A stretch of DNA of 45,136 nucleotides, taken from positions 4,455,905 to 4,501,040 of the forward strand of contig LR026961.1 in assembly GCA_900498135.1 (NCBI GenBank), in the 5' to 3' direction. A model generated the notes under the pieces. That model was not told where the DNA came from. It saw nothing but the letters and a program-made list of their open reading frames with translations, and did not search any database. Every line of letters begins with the position of its first letter. Position 1 is the stretch's first letter. Below are positions 16,573 to 25,931 of the stretch, one piece after another. Position numbers and translations under genes: made by a program. The DNA comes from an uncultured Desulfatiglans sp. Its GTDB lineage: Bacteria; Desulfobacterota; DSM-4660; Desulfatiglandales; Desulfatiglandaceae.

Positions 16573-19170
16573 TCATTCCATGAGCACGTGCAGAAGCGCC
16601 ATCCGGATCTCTTCCACCCGTCCCGGGTCTTCCACCTTTTGGCCCTCCAGATCCCGGACGTAGAACACATCGGCGATCTGGTCCCCCTTGGTCGAGATCT
16701 TGGCGATTCGGATGTCGAGTCCGAGGCCGAAAAGCGTATGGGTGATGCGATACAGGAGCCCGATCCGGTCGTCCGCGAAGACCTCCACGACCGTGAAAAA
16801 ATCGGACGCGCGATTGTCCACACGCACCTCCGGTGGGTGGGCCGGCTTTCGCTGAACGTCCAGGACCGAACGGCTCGCCTTCTCCTCGAGCCGGGGGCCA
16901 AGCGGCAACCGGCCGCTGAAAACCCCCCGCAGGTCCTCTTCGACCCTCTGCCAGATCTCGCCGGTACGGAGGGGGTCGAGCGGGTTGGTAACCCTGAAGA
17001 TGTCGAGTGCGGTGCCATCCCGCCAGGTATAGATATAAGCGCTCAGGACATTGATGTTTTCGAGGGCGAGCACGCCCGCCATATCGGCAAACAGGCCTGG
17101 GCGGTCCCGGGCCGCGAAGGTGATCTCCCAGCAATCCTCCGCCTCGTCTTTCCGGAAGGTCAACGCAAAAGGATCGATCACACCCCCTCCCGCCCCGCTT
17201 TGCATCTCGAGGGCCGTCTCGACATCCCGCAGGATCTCGGCCGACGTCCTCTCGAGCAGATAGCGATGCGGCATGTTTTCGATGATCCTCTCGACGCGAT
17301 CCGGGTCCATGTCCTTCGAGAGGCGCTGCCGAAGCTCGAGGCGGGTCGCCTCCATCCGTCTGGACGCATCGGCGCTGGCCAACTCGCCTCTTTCGAGGAT
17401 GTGCAGAATCTTGAAGAAGAGTTCCCGCACCAGGTTCGCGATCCAGTCGGTCCAGGCGCGCGGGCCTGTCGCCCTGGAATCGGCCCAGGTCAGGAGATAG
17501 AGCATTTTGAGGCGCTCGATGCTCCCGATCCCGCGGGCGCATTGCACGACGATCTTCTCGTCGTTCAGGTCCCTGCGGGTGGCGGTTTCGGCCAGGAGCA
17601 GGTGATTTCTCACCAGGAAAAGGACATCCTCCCCGGCCTTCATCGGATAATCGAATCGATCGAGGATGGTGCGGGTGATCCGGGCCCCTCTGAAGGCATG
17701 CTCCGGACCGCCCTTCCCAATGTCATGGAACAGCGCCGCCGCAAAAAGACTGCGCTTGTCCTTTATTTCCTCGAAGATCGTCGTGAGCAGGATATCTCCC
17801 TGCTGTCCTATCCTCTTCAGACAGGCCACCGTCTGGAGGACGTGCCGGCCCACCGGGTAAATATGGTATGCGTCGAACTGCACCTTGTCTCGCGTGCGGC
17901 CGAGTTCCGGTATGAAGACATCCAGGAAGCCGGTCTCGAATATCTCATCGAGTGCCGGCTGCCCCCGGAGGGATTCCACCATGCCGAGAAAGCCCTCGAC
18001 GGCCTCCGGCGCACAGCGGTAGGCATCGTCCACGAGATAGGAAAATTCTCGCACCAACCGCCGCGCCTCCATCGAAAGGGGATATCCAAGGCGGCAGCTC
18101 TCCTCGAAGATCTCCATCAGGAGAAGCGGACGGGTCAGGACGGCCATCGCCCCATCGAAGCAAAGGGCCTCCCCCTCGAGATGCAAACCCGGTCTGAGAT
18201 CGTCCACGACCGCTTCCTTCGGTGAGGGTCCGCCCTTTGGCAGATGCGTTCTCAGAAAGGCCCTGTAAAGCGATTTGATCGAGGCCATCGCCGCGTGCAG
18301 CCGGCCCATGAACTGCTCGACCGCGGCCGAATGGACCCAATCTCTGAAACCCTGCATGCCGGCGATCTTCTCCTGATACTCGAAGGAGAGGCGGTCGTTC
18401 TTTCGGCCGGTCAGGAAATGGAGGAGGTTGCGCGTACGCCCGATGAGCTCCAGGTCGGCTTCGAGCGCCCGGAACTCGGCGGTTGAAAGCCTTCCCTGGT
18501 ACTCCAGGTCCCGGGGAACCCGGAGGCCGAAAAAGACCTTTCCGAGCCAGAGCATGGCATGGTAATCCCGTAGCCCGCCCAGGCCCTCCTTCAGATTCGG
18601 CTCGAGGAGATAACTCGCATCGCCGTAAGTCATCTCGCGGATCCGCGCCTGATCCTCGATCCAGTGGCTGAAGGCCGACGCGCGTTTGCGAAGCACCTTG
18701 TCCTGCATCTTCGCGAGCAGGCCGAGATACAGTGGGGAATCCCCGCAGAGAAACCGCGCATCGAGCAGTGAAGTCAATACCTGAAAATCGCCTCTCGCAA
18801 GCGCAGCGCAATCCGCGACCGTCCGCACACCATAGCCGAGGTCCAGACCGAGGTCCCAGAGCGGGAAAAACACCTCGTCCGTCAAATCCTTCGCCGAAGC
18901 GGGGACCTTGCGGCCGAAGAGGATCAGGATATCGATGTCCGAATGCAGACATAAGTCCCCCCGGCCATAGCCGCCAACGGCGACAAAGGCTACAGGGCAT
19001 TTTTCCTTGAAGAGCGACCGGCCGATTCGACTGTCCTGCAGGGCTCGCCTGAAGTACTGATCCACCGATTCCGTATAACGCTCCGGAAAATCCCGGCCGC
19101 ATCTCCCCGCAGCCAGACCGGCAAGCAGTGCCTCCCGGCCGCTCTTCAATTCTTCGGAAGCCCGTGTCAT
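16573..19170 (-). CDS. glnD: [Protein-PII] uridylyltransferase/uridylyl-removing enzyme GlnD (first copy)
   Basis: An 865-residue bifunctional nitrogen sensor. The nucleotidyltransferase motif GGYGRGDLCLHSDIDILIL is at residues 66-84, with the metal Asp pair at 78 and 80. The HD hydrolase motif ALFHDIGKGGPEHAF has His482-Asp483. Two ACT domains follow: RDRPGLFADMAGVLALENIN, and DRIGLLYRITHTLFGLGLDI near the end. All catalytic parts look intact. The ATG at 19170 follows GAGGTGG; the frame continues upstream through the repeat but without a better start. It is third in the amtB-glnK-glnD order, cut off from glnK by two repeat copies. A second GlnD lies at 21909-24518. Confidence 0.93.
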   Translation of the reverse strand: MTRASEELKSGREALLAGLAAGRCGRDFPERYTESVDQYFRRALQDSRIGRSLFKEKCPVAFVAVGGYGRGDLCLHSDIDILILFGRKVPASAKDLTDEVFFPLWDLGLDLGYGVRTVADCAALARGDFQVLTSLLDARFLCGDSPLYLGLLAKMQDKVLRKRASAFSHWIEDQARIREMTYGDASYLLEPNLKEGLGGLRDYHAMLWLGKVFFGLRVPRDLEYQGRLSTAEFRALEADLELIGRTRNLLHFLTGRKNDRLSFEYQEKIAGMQGFRDWVHSAAVEQFMGRLHAAMASIKSLYRAFLRTHLPKGGPSPKEAVVDDLRPGLHLEGEALCFDGAMAVLTRPLLLMEIFEESCRLGYPLSMEARRLVREFSYLVDDAYRCAPEAVEGFLGMVESLRGQPALDEIFETGFLDVFIPELGRTRDKVQFDAYHIYPVGRHVLQTVACLKRIGQQGDILLTTIFEEIKDKRSLFAAALFHDIGKGGPEHAFRGARITRTILDRFDYPMKAGEDVLFLVRNHLLLAETATRRDLNDEKIVVQCARGIGSIERLKMLYLLTWADSRATGPRAWTDWIANLVRELFFKILHILERGELASADASRRMEATRLELRQRLSKDMDPDRVERIIENMPHRYLLERTSAEILRDVETALEMQSGAGGGVIDPFALTFRKDEAEDCWEITFAARDRPGLFADMAGVLALENINVLSAYIYTWRDGTALDIFRVTNPLDPLRTGEIWQRVEEDLRGVFSGRLPLGPRLEEKASRSVLDVQRKPAHPPEVRVDNRASDFFTVVEVFADDRIGLLYRITHTLFGLGLDIRIAKISTKGDQIADVFYVRDLEGQKVEDPGRVEEIRMALLHVLME

Positions 19171-19235
19171 AACCACCTCTCGCCGCTGCCGCCGCAGATC
19201 GGGAAAATGATTTCCCGGCAGAACCCGGTTTCCAA

Positions 19236-19462
19236 GCCGGAAATGAGGATTTTTAGCCAATATCAAGGAAATCAAGCGTTTGCGCGGAGGCGACCTGCAG
19301 GTCGCCGCACAAGCAAACGTGCAGATTGACGCCGAGATTGGCCAAAAAGACCATTTCCGGATGGAAATCAAGCGTTTGCGCGGAGGCGACCTGCAGGTCG
19401 CCGCACAAGCAAACGTGCAGATTGACGCCGAGATTGGCTAAAAAGACCATTTCCGGCCGGGA
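19236..19462. repeat. Palindromic repeat with 96-bp tandem duplication
   Basis: A full copy (about 19236-19361) is followed by a second unit lacking the left arm. The sequence from ATCAAGCG at 19271 repeats from 19367 with a period of 96 bases and is nearly identical. Both units carry the GCGACCTGCAGGTCGC core. Upstream, 19205-19236 also matches bases preceding the copy near 40825, so the mobile unit may be longer than the palindrome. The array fills the gap between glnK and glnD and might reduce transcription or mRNA stability into glnD. Confidence 0.85.
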
Positions 19463-19463
19463 G

Positions 19464-19805
<342 letters not shown>

Positions 19806-19831
19806 TCATTCTCCAATCCCGAAAAGGTAGA

Positions 19832-21052
19832 TTATAGGTTATACCCCGTCTCGTTGTGGAGGCTGACGTCCATCCCGCGCACCTCTTCTTCGGCGCTGAC
19901 CCGCAGACCCATCAGCAGGTCGATGACCTTGAGGATGACCCACGTCAGCACAAAGGCGTAGACGACGGTGGCAGCCACGGAAAGAAATTGGATCCACAAT
20001 TGGCCCGGGTTGCCGAAGAAAAGCCCGTCCCTCCCGGCCGGATTGACGGCCGTGCTTGCGAAGAGCCCTGTAGCCAAGGCCCCCCAGGTCCCTCCGAGCC
20101 CGTGGATACCCACCACGTCCAGGGAATCGTCATAACCAAGCCGGGATTTGAGCAGGATCCCCCCGTAGCAGATGACACCCCCCAGCCCCCCGATGATAAT
20201 GGCGGAAAGGGGCCCCACGAAACCCGAGGCAGGGGTAATCGCGACCAGTCCCGCCACCGCCCCGCTCGCGGCGCCGAGGGTCGTCGGCTTGCCGCGATGC
20301 ACCCACTCCATGAACGTCCAACTGAGGGCCGCGACCGCCGAAGCGACATGCGTGACGACAAAGGCGCTCGCCGCCAGGCCGTTGCCGCTGAGGGCGCTCC
20401 CGGCATTGAAGCCGAACCACCCGAACCAAAGCAGCGCAGCCCCCGTGATGGTCATTGGGACGTTGTGAGGGATGTAGGCCGTCTCCCCCCAGCCGAGGCG
20501 GCGCCCCAGGATGATCGCCGCAGCGAGCGCCGAGACACCGCTGCTGATGTGCACGACAGTTCCCCCGGCGAAATCGAGCGCCCCCATCCTGCCCATCCAT
20601 CCTCCCACGCCCCACACCCAGTGTGCCAACGGGTTGTAGACAACCGTCGCCCAGATGAGGATGAAGAGCAGAAAGGCGCTGAATTTCATGCGCTCCGCAA
20701 AGGCGCCCGTGATCAGTGCCGGCGTGATAATGGCGAACATGCATTGAAAAATCATGAAGGCCAGATGCGGGACCGTTGTCCCGTAGTCCGCGCTCGGCTC
20801 CATGCCCACGCCTTTCAGGCCGAACCAGTCCAGGCCGCCGATCAGCCCGGCATAGTCGGGGCCGAAGGCCATGGTGTAACCCCAAAGCACCCACTCGAGC
20901 GTCACCACCCCCAGGATGATGAAGCTCTGCATCAGGGTCCCCAGGATGTTCTTGCTGCGCACCATACCGCCGTAAAACAGAGCCAGCCCGGGCGTCATCA
21001 GCATCACCAGGGCGGCGGACATCAAAACAAACACCGTATCTCCCACGTTCAT
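19832..21052 (-). CDS. amtB: Ammonium channel AmtB
   Basis: A 406-residue membrane protein with about eleven spans and no evident cleaved signal. Family hallmarks are TPGLALFYGGMVRSKNIL near the start, DFAGGTVVHISSG carrying the first pore His, VVGIHGLGGTWGALATGLFA carrying the second, and a C-terminal tail DVSLHNETGYNL that usually contacts the PII protein. It is preceded by a near-perfect sigma-54 promoter at 21094-21110, about 40 bases upstream, and followed closely by glnK. The operon should be induced under nitrogen limitation. Confidence 0.95.
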   Translation of the reverse strand: MNVGDTVFVLMSAALVMLMTPGLALFYGGMVRSKNILGTLMQSFIILGVVTLEWVLWGYTMAFGPDYAGLIGGLDWFGLKGVGMEPSADYGTTVPHLAFMIFQCMFAIITPALITGAFAERMKFSAFLLFILIWATVVYNPLAHWVWGVGGWMGRMGALDFAGGTVVHISSGVSALAAAIILGRRLGWGETAYIPHNVPMTITGAALLWFGWFGFNAGSALSGNGLAASAFVVTHVASAVAALSWTFMEWVHRGKPTTLGAASGAVAGLVAITPASGFVGPLSAIIIGGLGGVICYGGILLKSRLGYDDSLDVVGIHGLGGTWGALATGLFASTAVNPAGRDGLFFGNPGQLWIQFLSVAATVVYAFVLTWVILKVIDLLMGLRVSAEEEVRGMDVSLHNETGYNL

Positions 21053-21093
21053 AACCTGCCTCCTCCTTTGCTAAATGTTTTTGAAAGGCAAAG

Positions 21094-21110
21094 AGCAAGC
21101 GTCGTGCCAG
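21094..21110 (-). promoter_or_regulatory. Sigma-54 (RpoN) promoter of amtB-glnK-glnD
   Basis: Read on the minus strand, TGGCACGACGCTTGCT matches the -24/-12 consensus TGGCAC-N5-TTGC exactly at every conserved base. Transcription would begin about 12 bases further on, leaving a short leader before the amtB ATG at 21052. An NtrC-type activator site is expected upstream but is not clear by eye; TGCATCACATGGTATA near 21185-21200 is a weak candidate. Confidence 0.85.
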
Positions 21111-21193
21111 ACTGGATCTGCCTGAAAAATACATTAAAAAAACCTTGAATTTCAGCATAATGCACCTAAACAGCAAGGCGGGTCTGCATCACA

Positions 21194-21202
21194 TGGTATA
21201 CT
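21194..21202 (+). promoter_or_regulatory. Candidate extended -10 promoter for the plus-strand glnB
   Basis: TGGTATACT fits the extended -10 form TGnTATAAT with one mismatch. No good -35 is found 17 bases upstream, which extended -10 promoters can tolerate. It lies about 215 bases before glnB, in the divergent gap that also holds the sigma-54 promoter on the other strand. Confidence 0.35.
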
Positions 21203-21285
21203 GATTTGTAGAAAACCACCGCCGCATATACATTTTTGTATGATTATTTCCGATCCATACCTCCACGCCCGGATTCCTTCATTGA

Positions 21286-21756
<471 letters not shown>

Positions 21757-21908
21757 GGGCTCTATCCACGCCGCTTGACCTTTCGCCGTCCGTGGACAAC
21801 GGTGCTTTACCCCGTGCGCCGGCCGGCGGTTCTCCGCCGCCTGCATCGCTCCGGCACCCAGGCTGGGCCGGGGGCTGCAGATCCAAGGCCGCGCTGCCCT
21901 GATCGACC

Positions 21909-24518
21909 ATGACCTCCAAAGATTTGCGCACTCAAATTAGCATCGTTTCGCGGTTCGTCTCCGATCGGACCGAACTGGTCCGTAAATTCATCTCATTGAA
22001 GAGCGGCTTCCGTTTCTGCCAGGCCTACACAGAGCTCGTGGATCGATTCACCCGGCGCCTCTTCTTCGAGGCCGGCCTGAAGAAGCGTGCGCGCGAACCG
22101 CGGAACAAACCCTTCATCATCCTCGCCCTCGGCAGCTATGGCCGGAGGGAACTCTGTTTCGGCTCGGACATCGACTTCATGGTCATCCACGAGGGCCGTG
22201 AAGATCCTGAACTGAACGAGATCATCCCCCGCGCCCTTTACCCGCTCTGGGACGCCCACCTCGAGGTGGGGCACGCGACGCTGACGATCCCCGCCTGCAT
22301 CCGCCTGGCCATGGAGGATTTCACGGTCCTTACGGCCCTTCTGGACGCCCGGCCGATCCTCGGGTCGCGCCCCTTTTACGATCTTTTCGAGCAGGCGTTT
22401 CTCTCACGTCTCTTTCGTGAACGCGAAAAGATCCTCAAGCACTTCATGGCCGCTCGCCGAAAACAGGAAGAGCAGTTTCGCACCGAGGCCTTTTTCGTCG
22501 AGCCCGACATCAAGGAAGGACCGGGGGGGCTCAGGGACCTCCATTTCATGAACTGGATGGCGAGAATCTATTTTTCCTGCGTCCGGTTCAGCCAGATCCG
22601 CCGTTTTGCCGTCTTCTCGCACTTCGATCTCTATACGCTCGCCCACTCGAAAAGCTTCCTTCTCAAGGTCCGCAACCAGCTGCACTTCCTTGCGCAGCGC
22701 AAGGAGGACCGCCTGCTGCTCACCTACCAGAAGGATCTGGCCGACCGCCTCGGCTACACGGACGACCCGAACCTCAGCGCACCGCTCAAGTTCATGAAGA
22801 ACGTCTATCGACACCTGAACCGCATCCGATATGGATACGAAGCCTTCCAGGTCAAGGCCCTCGATATCATCCACCCATCCCCTGCCGATGAGAACGCGTC
22901 GATCGGCCCCTTTTTCCAGGTGACCAACGGGAATCTCGTCCTCCGCCAGGACCTATCGCTCAAGACCGACCCCGGCCTCATCCTGAAGGCCCTCGAGCAG
23001 GCGAACGAACAGGGCCTCTTCTGGGGATCCGGCCTGATCTGGGAGGCCCGGCGGATCATCGCCCGGTCGAAGCGCCGCCTCCTGGGCCTCCAGGACGCCC
23101 GCCCGGCGCTCCTGCGCGTCCTCAGCCGCCCGCGCAACCCGAAAATCATCCGTCTCGCGCTCGAAATCGGGCTCCTGGAGCTGTTCATCCCCGAGTTCAA
23201 GCGGATCCGCAACCTGCCCGAACTTGGCTTCTACCACGTCGACACGGTGGATATCCATTCGCTCCGGACGGCGGAGGTGCTGGAACAGATGTCCGAAGGG
23301 GCATACGACGAACGGTGGCCCATCTTCCGTGCGGTCTTCGAGGGCCTCCCCCATCCGGAACGTCTGTTTCTGGCCGGGGTCCTTCACGATGTCGGGAAAG
23401 GCTATCCGGACGATCACAGCGTGAAAGGGGCGGCACTGGTTCGGCCGATCCTCCGGCGCTTCGGCATCGATCGAGCGGCGGCGGAAGCCATCGCCGCCCT
23501 GGTCAGGCACCACCTCCTTCTTGCCCGCGTGTCGCAGCGCCGCGATCTGAGCGATGAGAAGACCTCCGTTCAGACGGCACAGACCGTGCAATCCACCGAA
23601 CTCCTCGACATGCTCTTCCTCCTCACCGCAGCGGACAGCTTCGCCACGGGCCCGATGGCGCGCACGGAGTGGAAGCTCCACCTCATCACGGAGCTCTATG
23701 CGAAGACCCGGCGGATCCTCGAGAAGGACACCCTCGCAACCCCCCACGCCACCCGCCGATTCACCGAGCAGAAAAAACAGGTCCTCAAATCCCTCAAAGG
23801 CCGCTTCCCGGCCCGAGACGTGCGAAGGCTCCTCGAACAGATCTCCTCGCGCTACTTCATCGGCACGCCCATCGAGGACGTGGTGGCGCAAGTGGCCCTC
23901 GCCCTCGATCTCGGTGAATCCCCCTTCGCCTGGTCCGTGCGCAGGAGAGCGGATGCGCCGGTGACACGCATCCTCCAGTGCATCCGGGATCGGAGGGGGC
24001 TTTTCAGCGACCTGGCCGGGGTTTTCACGCTCAACAACATCGGGGTTCTTTCGGCCCAGATCTTCACCCTCAAGAACGGACTGGCCTTCGACATCTACGA
24101 GGTGACCAATCCCCTCGATCCCCTGCGGGAGGACGAAACATGGGGGCGCGTCAGGGAGCAGATCACGCAGGTGCTGCGAGGCGAGTTCTCACTGGACGAG
24201 CGCATTGCGAAGAAAGAGGAAGGGCAGCTTTCCCAGGCCGTCTCGTGGATCACGTGGCCCAGGTCGGTCCAGATCGACAACGAGGCCTCCGATTTTTTCA
24301 CGATCGTGGAGGTCGCGGCGGACGCCCGGATGGGGCTACTGTACCGCATCGCCAAGGTCCTGACGGCGCACGGGCTCGACATCCGCTTCGCCACCGTCAA
24401 CAGGGACCAGGAAAAGCTGCTGGGTGTGTTCTACGTGCAGACCCCCGAGGGGGAAAAGCTCTTCGACCCCCTGCCGATCGACCGGGTCCGCCGGTCGATC
24501 CAGGAGGTCATCCAGTAA
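21909..24518 (+). CDS. glnD: [Protein-PII] uridylyltransferase/uridylyl-removing enzyme GlnD (second copy)
   Basis: An 869-residue paralogue of the GlnD at 16573-19170, clearly diverged. The nucleotidyltransferase motif GSYGRRELCFGSDIDFMVI is at residues 75-93, with Asp87 and Asp89. The HD motif GVLHDVGKGYPDDHSVKG lies near residue 490, and HHLLLARVSQRRDLSDEKT follows it. Two ACT domains end the protein: RDRRGLFSDLAGVFTLNNIG, and ARMGLLYRIAKVLTAHGLDI. Every catalytic motif is kept, so it looks functional and not a decaying duplicate. Its upstream neighbour is a PII gene. The ATG at 21909 has no strong ribosome-binding site, so the start is less certain than the frame. Confidence 0.92.
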   Translation: MTSKDLRTQISIVSRFVSDRTELVRKFISLKSGFRFCQAYTELVDRFTRRLFFEAGLKKRAREPRNKPFIILALGSYGRRELCFGSDIDFMVIHEGREDPELNEIIPRALYPLWDAHLEVGHATLTIPACIRLAMEDFTVLTALLDARPILGSRPFYDLFEQAFLSRLFREREKILKHFMAARRKQEEQFRTEAFFVEPDIKEGPGGLRDLHFMNWMARIYFSCVRFSQIRRFAVFSHFDLYTLAHSKSFLLKVRNQLHFLAQRKEDRLLLTYQKDLADRLGYTDDPNLSAPLKFMKNVYRHLNRIRYGYEAFQVKALDIIHPSPADENASIGPFFQVTNGNLVLRQDLSLKTDPGLILKALEQANEQGLFWGSGLIWEARRIIARSKRRLLGLQDARPALLRVLSRPRNPKIIRLALEIGLLELFIPEFKRIRNLPELGFYHVDTVDIHSLRTAEVLEQMSEGAYDERWPIFRAVFEGLPHPERLFLAGVLHDVGKGYPDDHSVKGAALVRPILRRFGIDRAAAEAIAALVRHHLLLARVSQRRDLSDEKTSVQTAQTVQSTELLDMLFLLTAADSFATGPMARTEWKLHLITELYAKTRRILEKDTLATPHATRRFTEQKKQVLKSLKGRFPARDVRRLLEQISSRYFIGTPIEDVVAQVALALDLGESPFAWSVRRRADAPVTRILQCIRDRRGLFSDLAGVFTLNNIGVLSAQIFTLKNGLAFDIYEVTNPLDPLREDETWGRVREQITQVLRGEFSLDERIAKKEEGQLSQAVSWITWPRSVQIDNEASDFFTIVEVAADARMGLLYRIAKVLTAHGLDIRFATVNRDQEKLLGVFYVQTPEGEKLFDPLPIDRVRRSIQEVIQ

Positions 24519-24540
24519 AGACGCCCGCAGATGGGCGCCC

Positions 24541-24570
24541 AGATGGGCCAAAAAGACCCTTTCCGGATGG
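24541..24570. repeat. End fragment of the palindromic repeat
   Basis: GGGCCAAAAAGACCCTTTCC followed by GGATGG matches the terminal arm of the dispersed element with few changes. It lies in the short gap between the convergent glnD and kdnA genes. Confidence 0.6.
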
Positions 24571-24573
24571 GAT

Positions 24574-25776
24574 CTAAAGGATCCCCGCGGCCTTCTGAAC
24601 GGCCGCGATGATCTTCGGGATCTGTTCGTCCATCCGGATCTGGATCGGGATGGTCAGGCAGCGCGAAAGCCGCTCGGCGGTGCGCGGCAAGGCCTCGGGG
24701 TCATAGGCGCAGCGCAACGCGCCTTCGGGTGTCCTGAAGGGATACCCGGACCGGAAAGGCGTTTTCCCCCCCAGCAGGTGCTCCCAGTGCCCGTAGTAAT
24801 GCCAGGTGTTGTCGTACCAATAGACCGGCGGGCATCCGGCCTCCTTCATCACCTGGGCGAAGGACCGCGCCTGATCGGCGGTCGGAAGCGAAAACATCAG
24901 GAAGGACCCGATATCTCCGTCAGGGTCGGGGGATGAGCGGAGCTGCACCTGTGGGATCTTGGAGAGGACCTCCTGGATGCGCCGTTTGTTCTCGCGCTGA
25001 GGGGCCAGGATCGCGCGGTTGAGCTTGCGCAGCTGCGCCAGGCCGAGCGCCCCCTGCAGCTCCATCATCCGGAAGTTGAAGCCGATGAAATTCCGCTTCT
25101 CGAGCCCCCGGCCCACGGCGGGGTCGTGGTCGTGCCCGTGGTCGTGGTATTCGCTCGCCCGGATGTAGGCTTCCTCGTCCTGGAAAAGCACCATGCCGCC
25201 TTCCCCGGTCGTCATGGTCTTGACCGAGTCGAAGGAAAATGTCCCCATGCGGCCGTAAGTCCCTACGTGCTTTCCCCCGATCCGCCCGCCGCAGGACTGA
25301 GCGGTGTCTTCGATCACCGGCAGCTCGAAGCGGCACGCCTCCTCGATAATCGCCTCGATCCGCGCCTGGCCGCCGCACATGTGCACCGGGACGATCGCCC
25401 TGGTCCGCGGGGTGATCCTGCGCGCTATATCCTCCGGATCGAGGCAGAAGGTGCCGTCGATCTCGGCAAACACCGGCACCGCCCCGATGTCCAGGATCGC
25501 CTCCCAGGTCGCCACGAAGGTGAATCCCTGGGTGATCACCTCGTCCCCCGGCCCGATCCCGAGGGCCGCCAGGGCCACCCGCAGCGCCGCCGTCCCGGAG
25601 GAGACCGCCAGCGCCCATCCGGCGCCGCAATAGTCGGCGAAGGCCTTCTCGAACTCCGCGACCTTGTAGATCCCCTGCCGCTCCTTGTCGAACTCATAGC
25701 GGAACAGGACCTTGCGCGACAAAACATCCAGGATCTCTTTCCGCTCTTCTTCCCCCAGCACTTCAAAACCCGGCAT
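24574..25776 (-). CDS. kdnA: DegT-family aminotransferase, probable 8-amino-3,8-dideoxy-manno-octulosonate transaminase KdnA
   Basis: A 400-residue PLP enzyme. SSGTAALRVALAALGIGPGD binds the cofactor phosphate, FAEIDGTFCLDPEDI follows, and Lys186 in SFDSVKTMTTGEGG is the Schiff-base residue. The N-terminus MPGFEVLGEEERKEI, the His-rich HDHGHDHDPAVGRG and WYDNTWHYYGHWEHL resemble KdnA from what I remember of that subfamily, which puts an amino group on C8 of oxidised Kdo. The ATG at 25776 follows GAGGAGA. The adjacent iron-type dehydrogenase could be the KdnB that makes the 8-aldehyde. The general DegT assignment is firm; the KdnA function is a well-supported inference. Confidence 0.78.
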   Translation of the reverse strand: MPGFEVLGEEERKEILDVLSRKVLFRYEFDKERQGIYKVAEFEKAFADYCGAGWALAVSSGTAALRVALAALGIGPGDEVITQGFTFVATWEAILDIGAVPVFAEIDGTFCLDPEDIARRITPRTRAIVPVHMCGGQARIEAIIEEACRFELPVIEDTAQSCGGRIGGKHVGTYGRMGTFSFDSVKTMTTGEGGMVLFQDEEAYIRASEYHDHGHDHDPAVGRGLEKRNFIGFNFRMMELQGALGLAQLRKLNRAILAPQRENKRRIQEVLSKIPQVQLRSSPDPDGDIGSFLMFSLPTADQARSFAQVMKEAGCPPVYWYDNTWHYYGHWEHLLGGKTPFRSGYPFRTPEGALRCAYDPEALPRTAERLSRCLTIPIQIRMDEQIPKIIAAVQKAAGIL

Positions 25777-25931
25777 GGTATTCTCCTCTTTTCCCTGTTG
25801 GCAACCCCGAGGCCGCGAAGGATCAGGCCTCCCGGATAGGGTCATCCCCGTGTCTGCGCCTTTTCGGAAGACGCCTCGTTTCCGATTTCCCGACCGCCTG
25901 TCCCTGCGGCCGAAACCGGCCGTCTTTCGGA

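Noticed and set aside
16588-18225. 545-codon open frame on the plus strand
   Set aside because: Antisense to the C-terminal half of glnD; it lacks any recognisable domain.
19171-19371. N-terminal extension of GlnD through the repeat
   Set aside because: The frame is open, but it translates the palindromic repeat, and a good GAGGTGG site precedes the ATG at 19170.
19271-19462. CRISPR-like tandem array
   Set aside because: Only two units of 96 bases, nearly identical along the whole length, with no distinct spacers and no cas genes.
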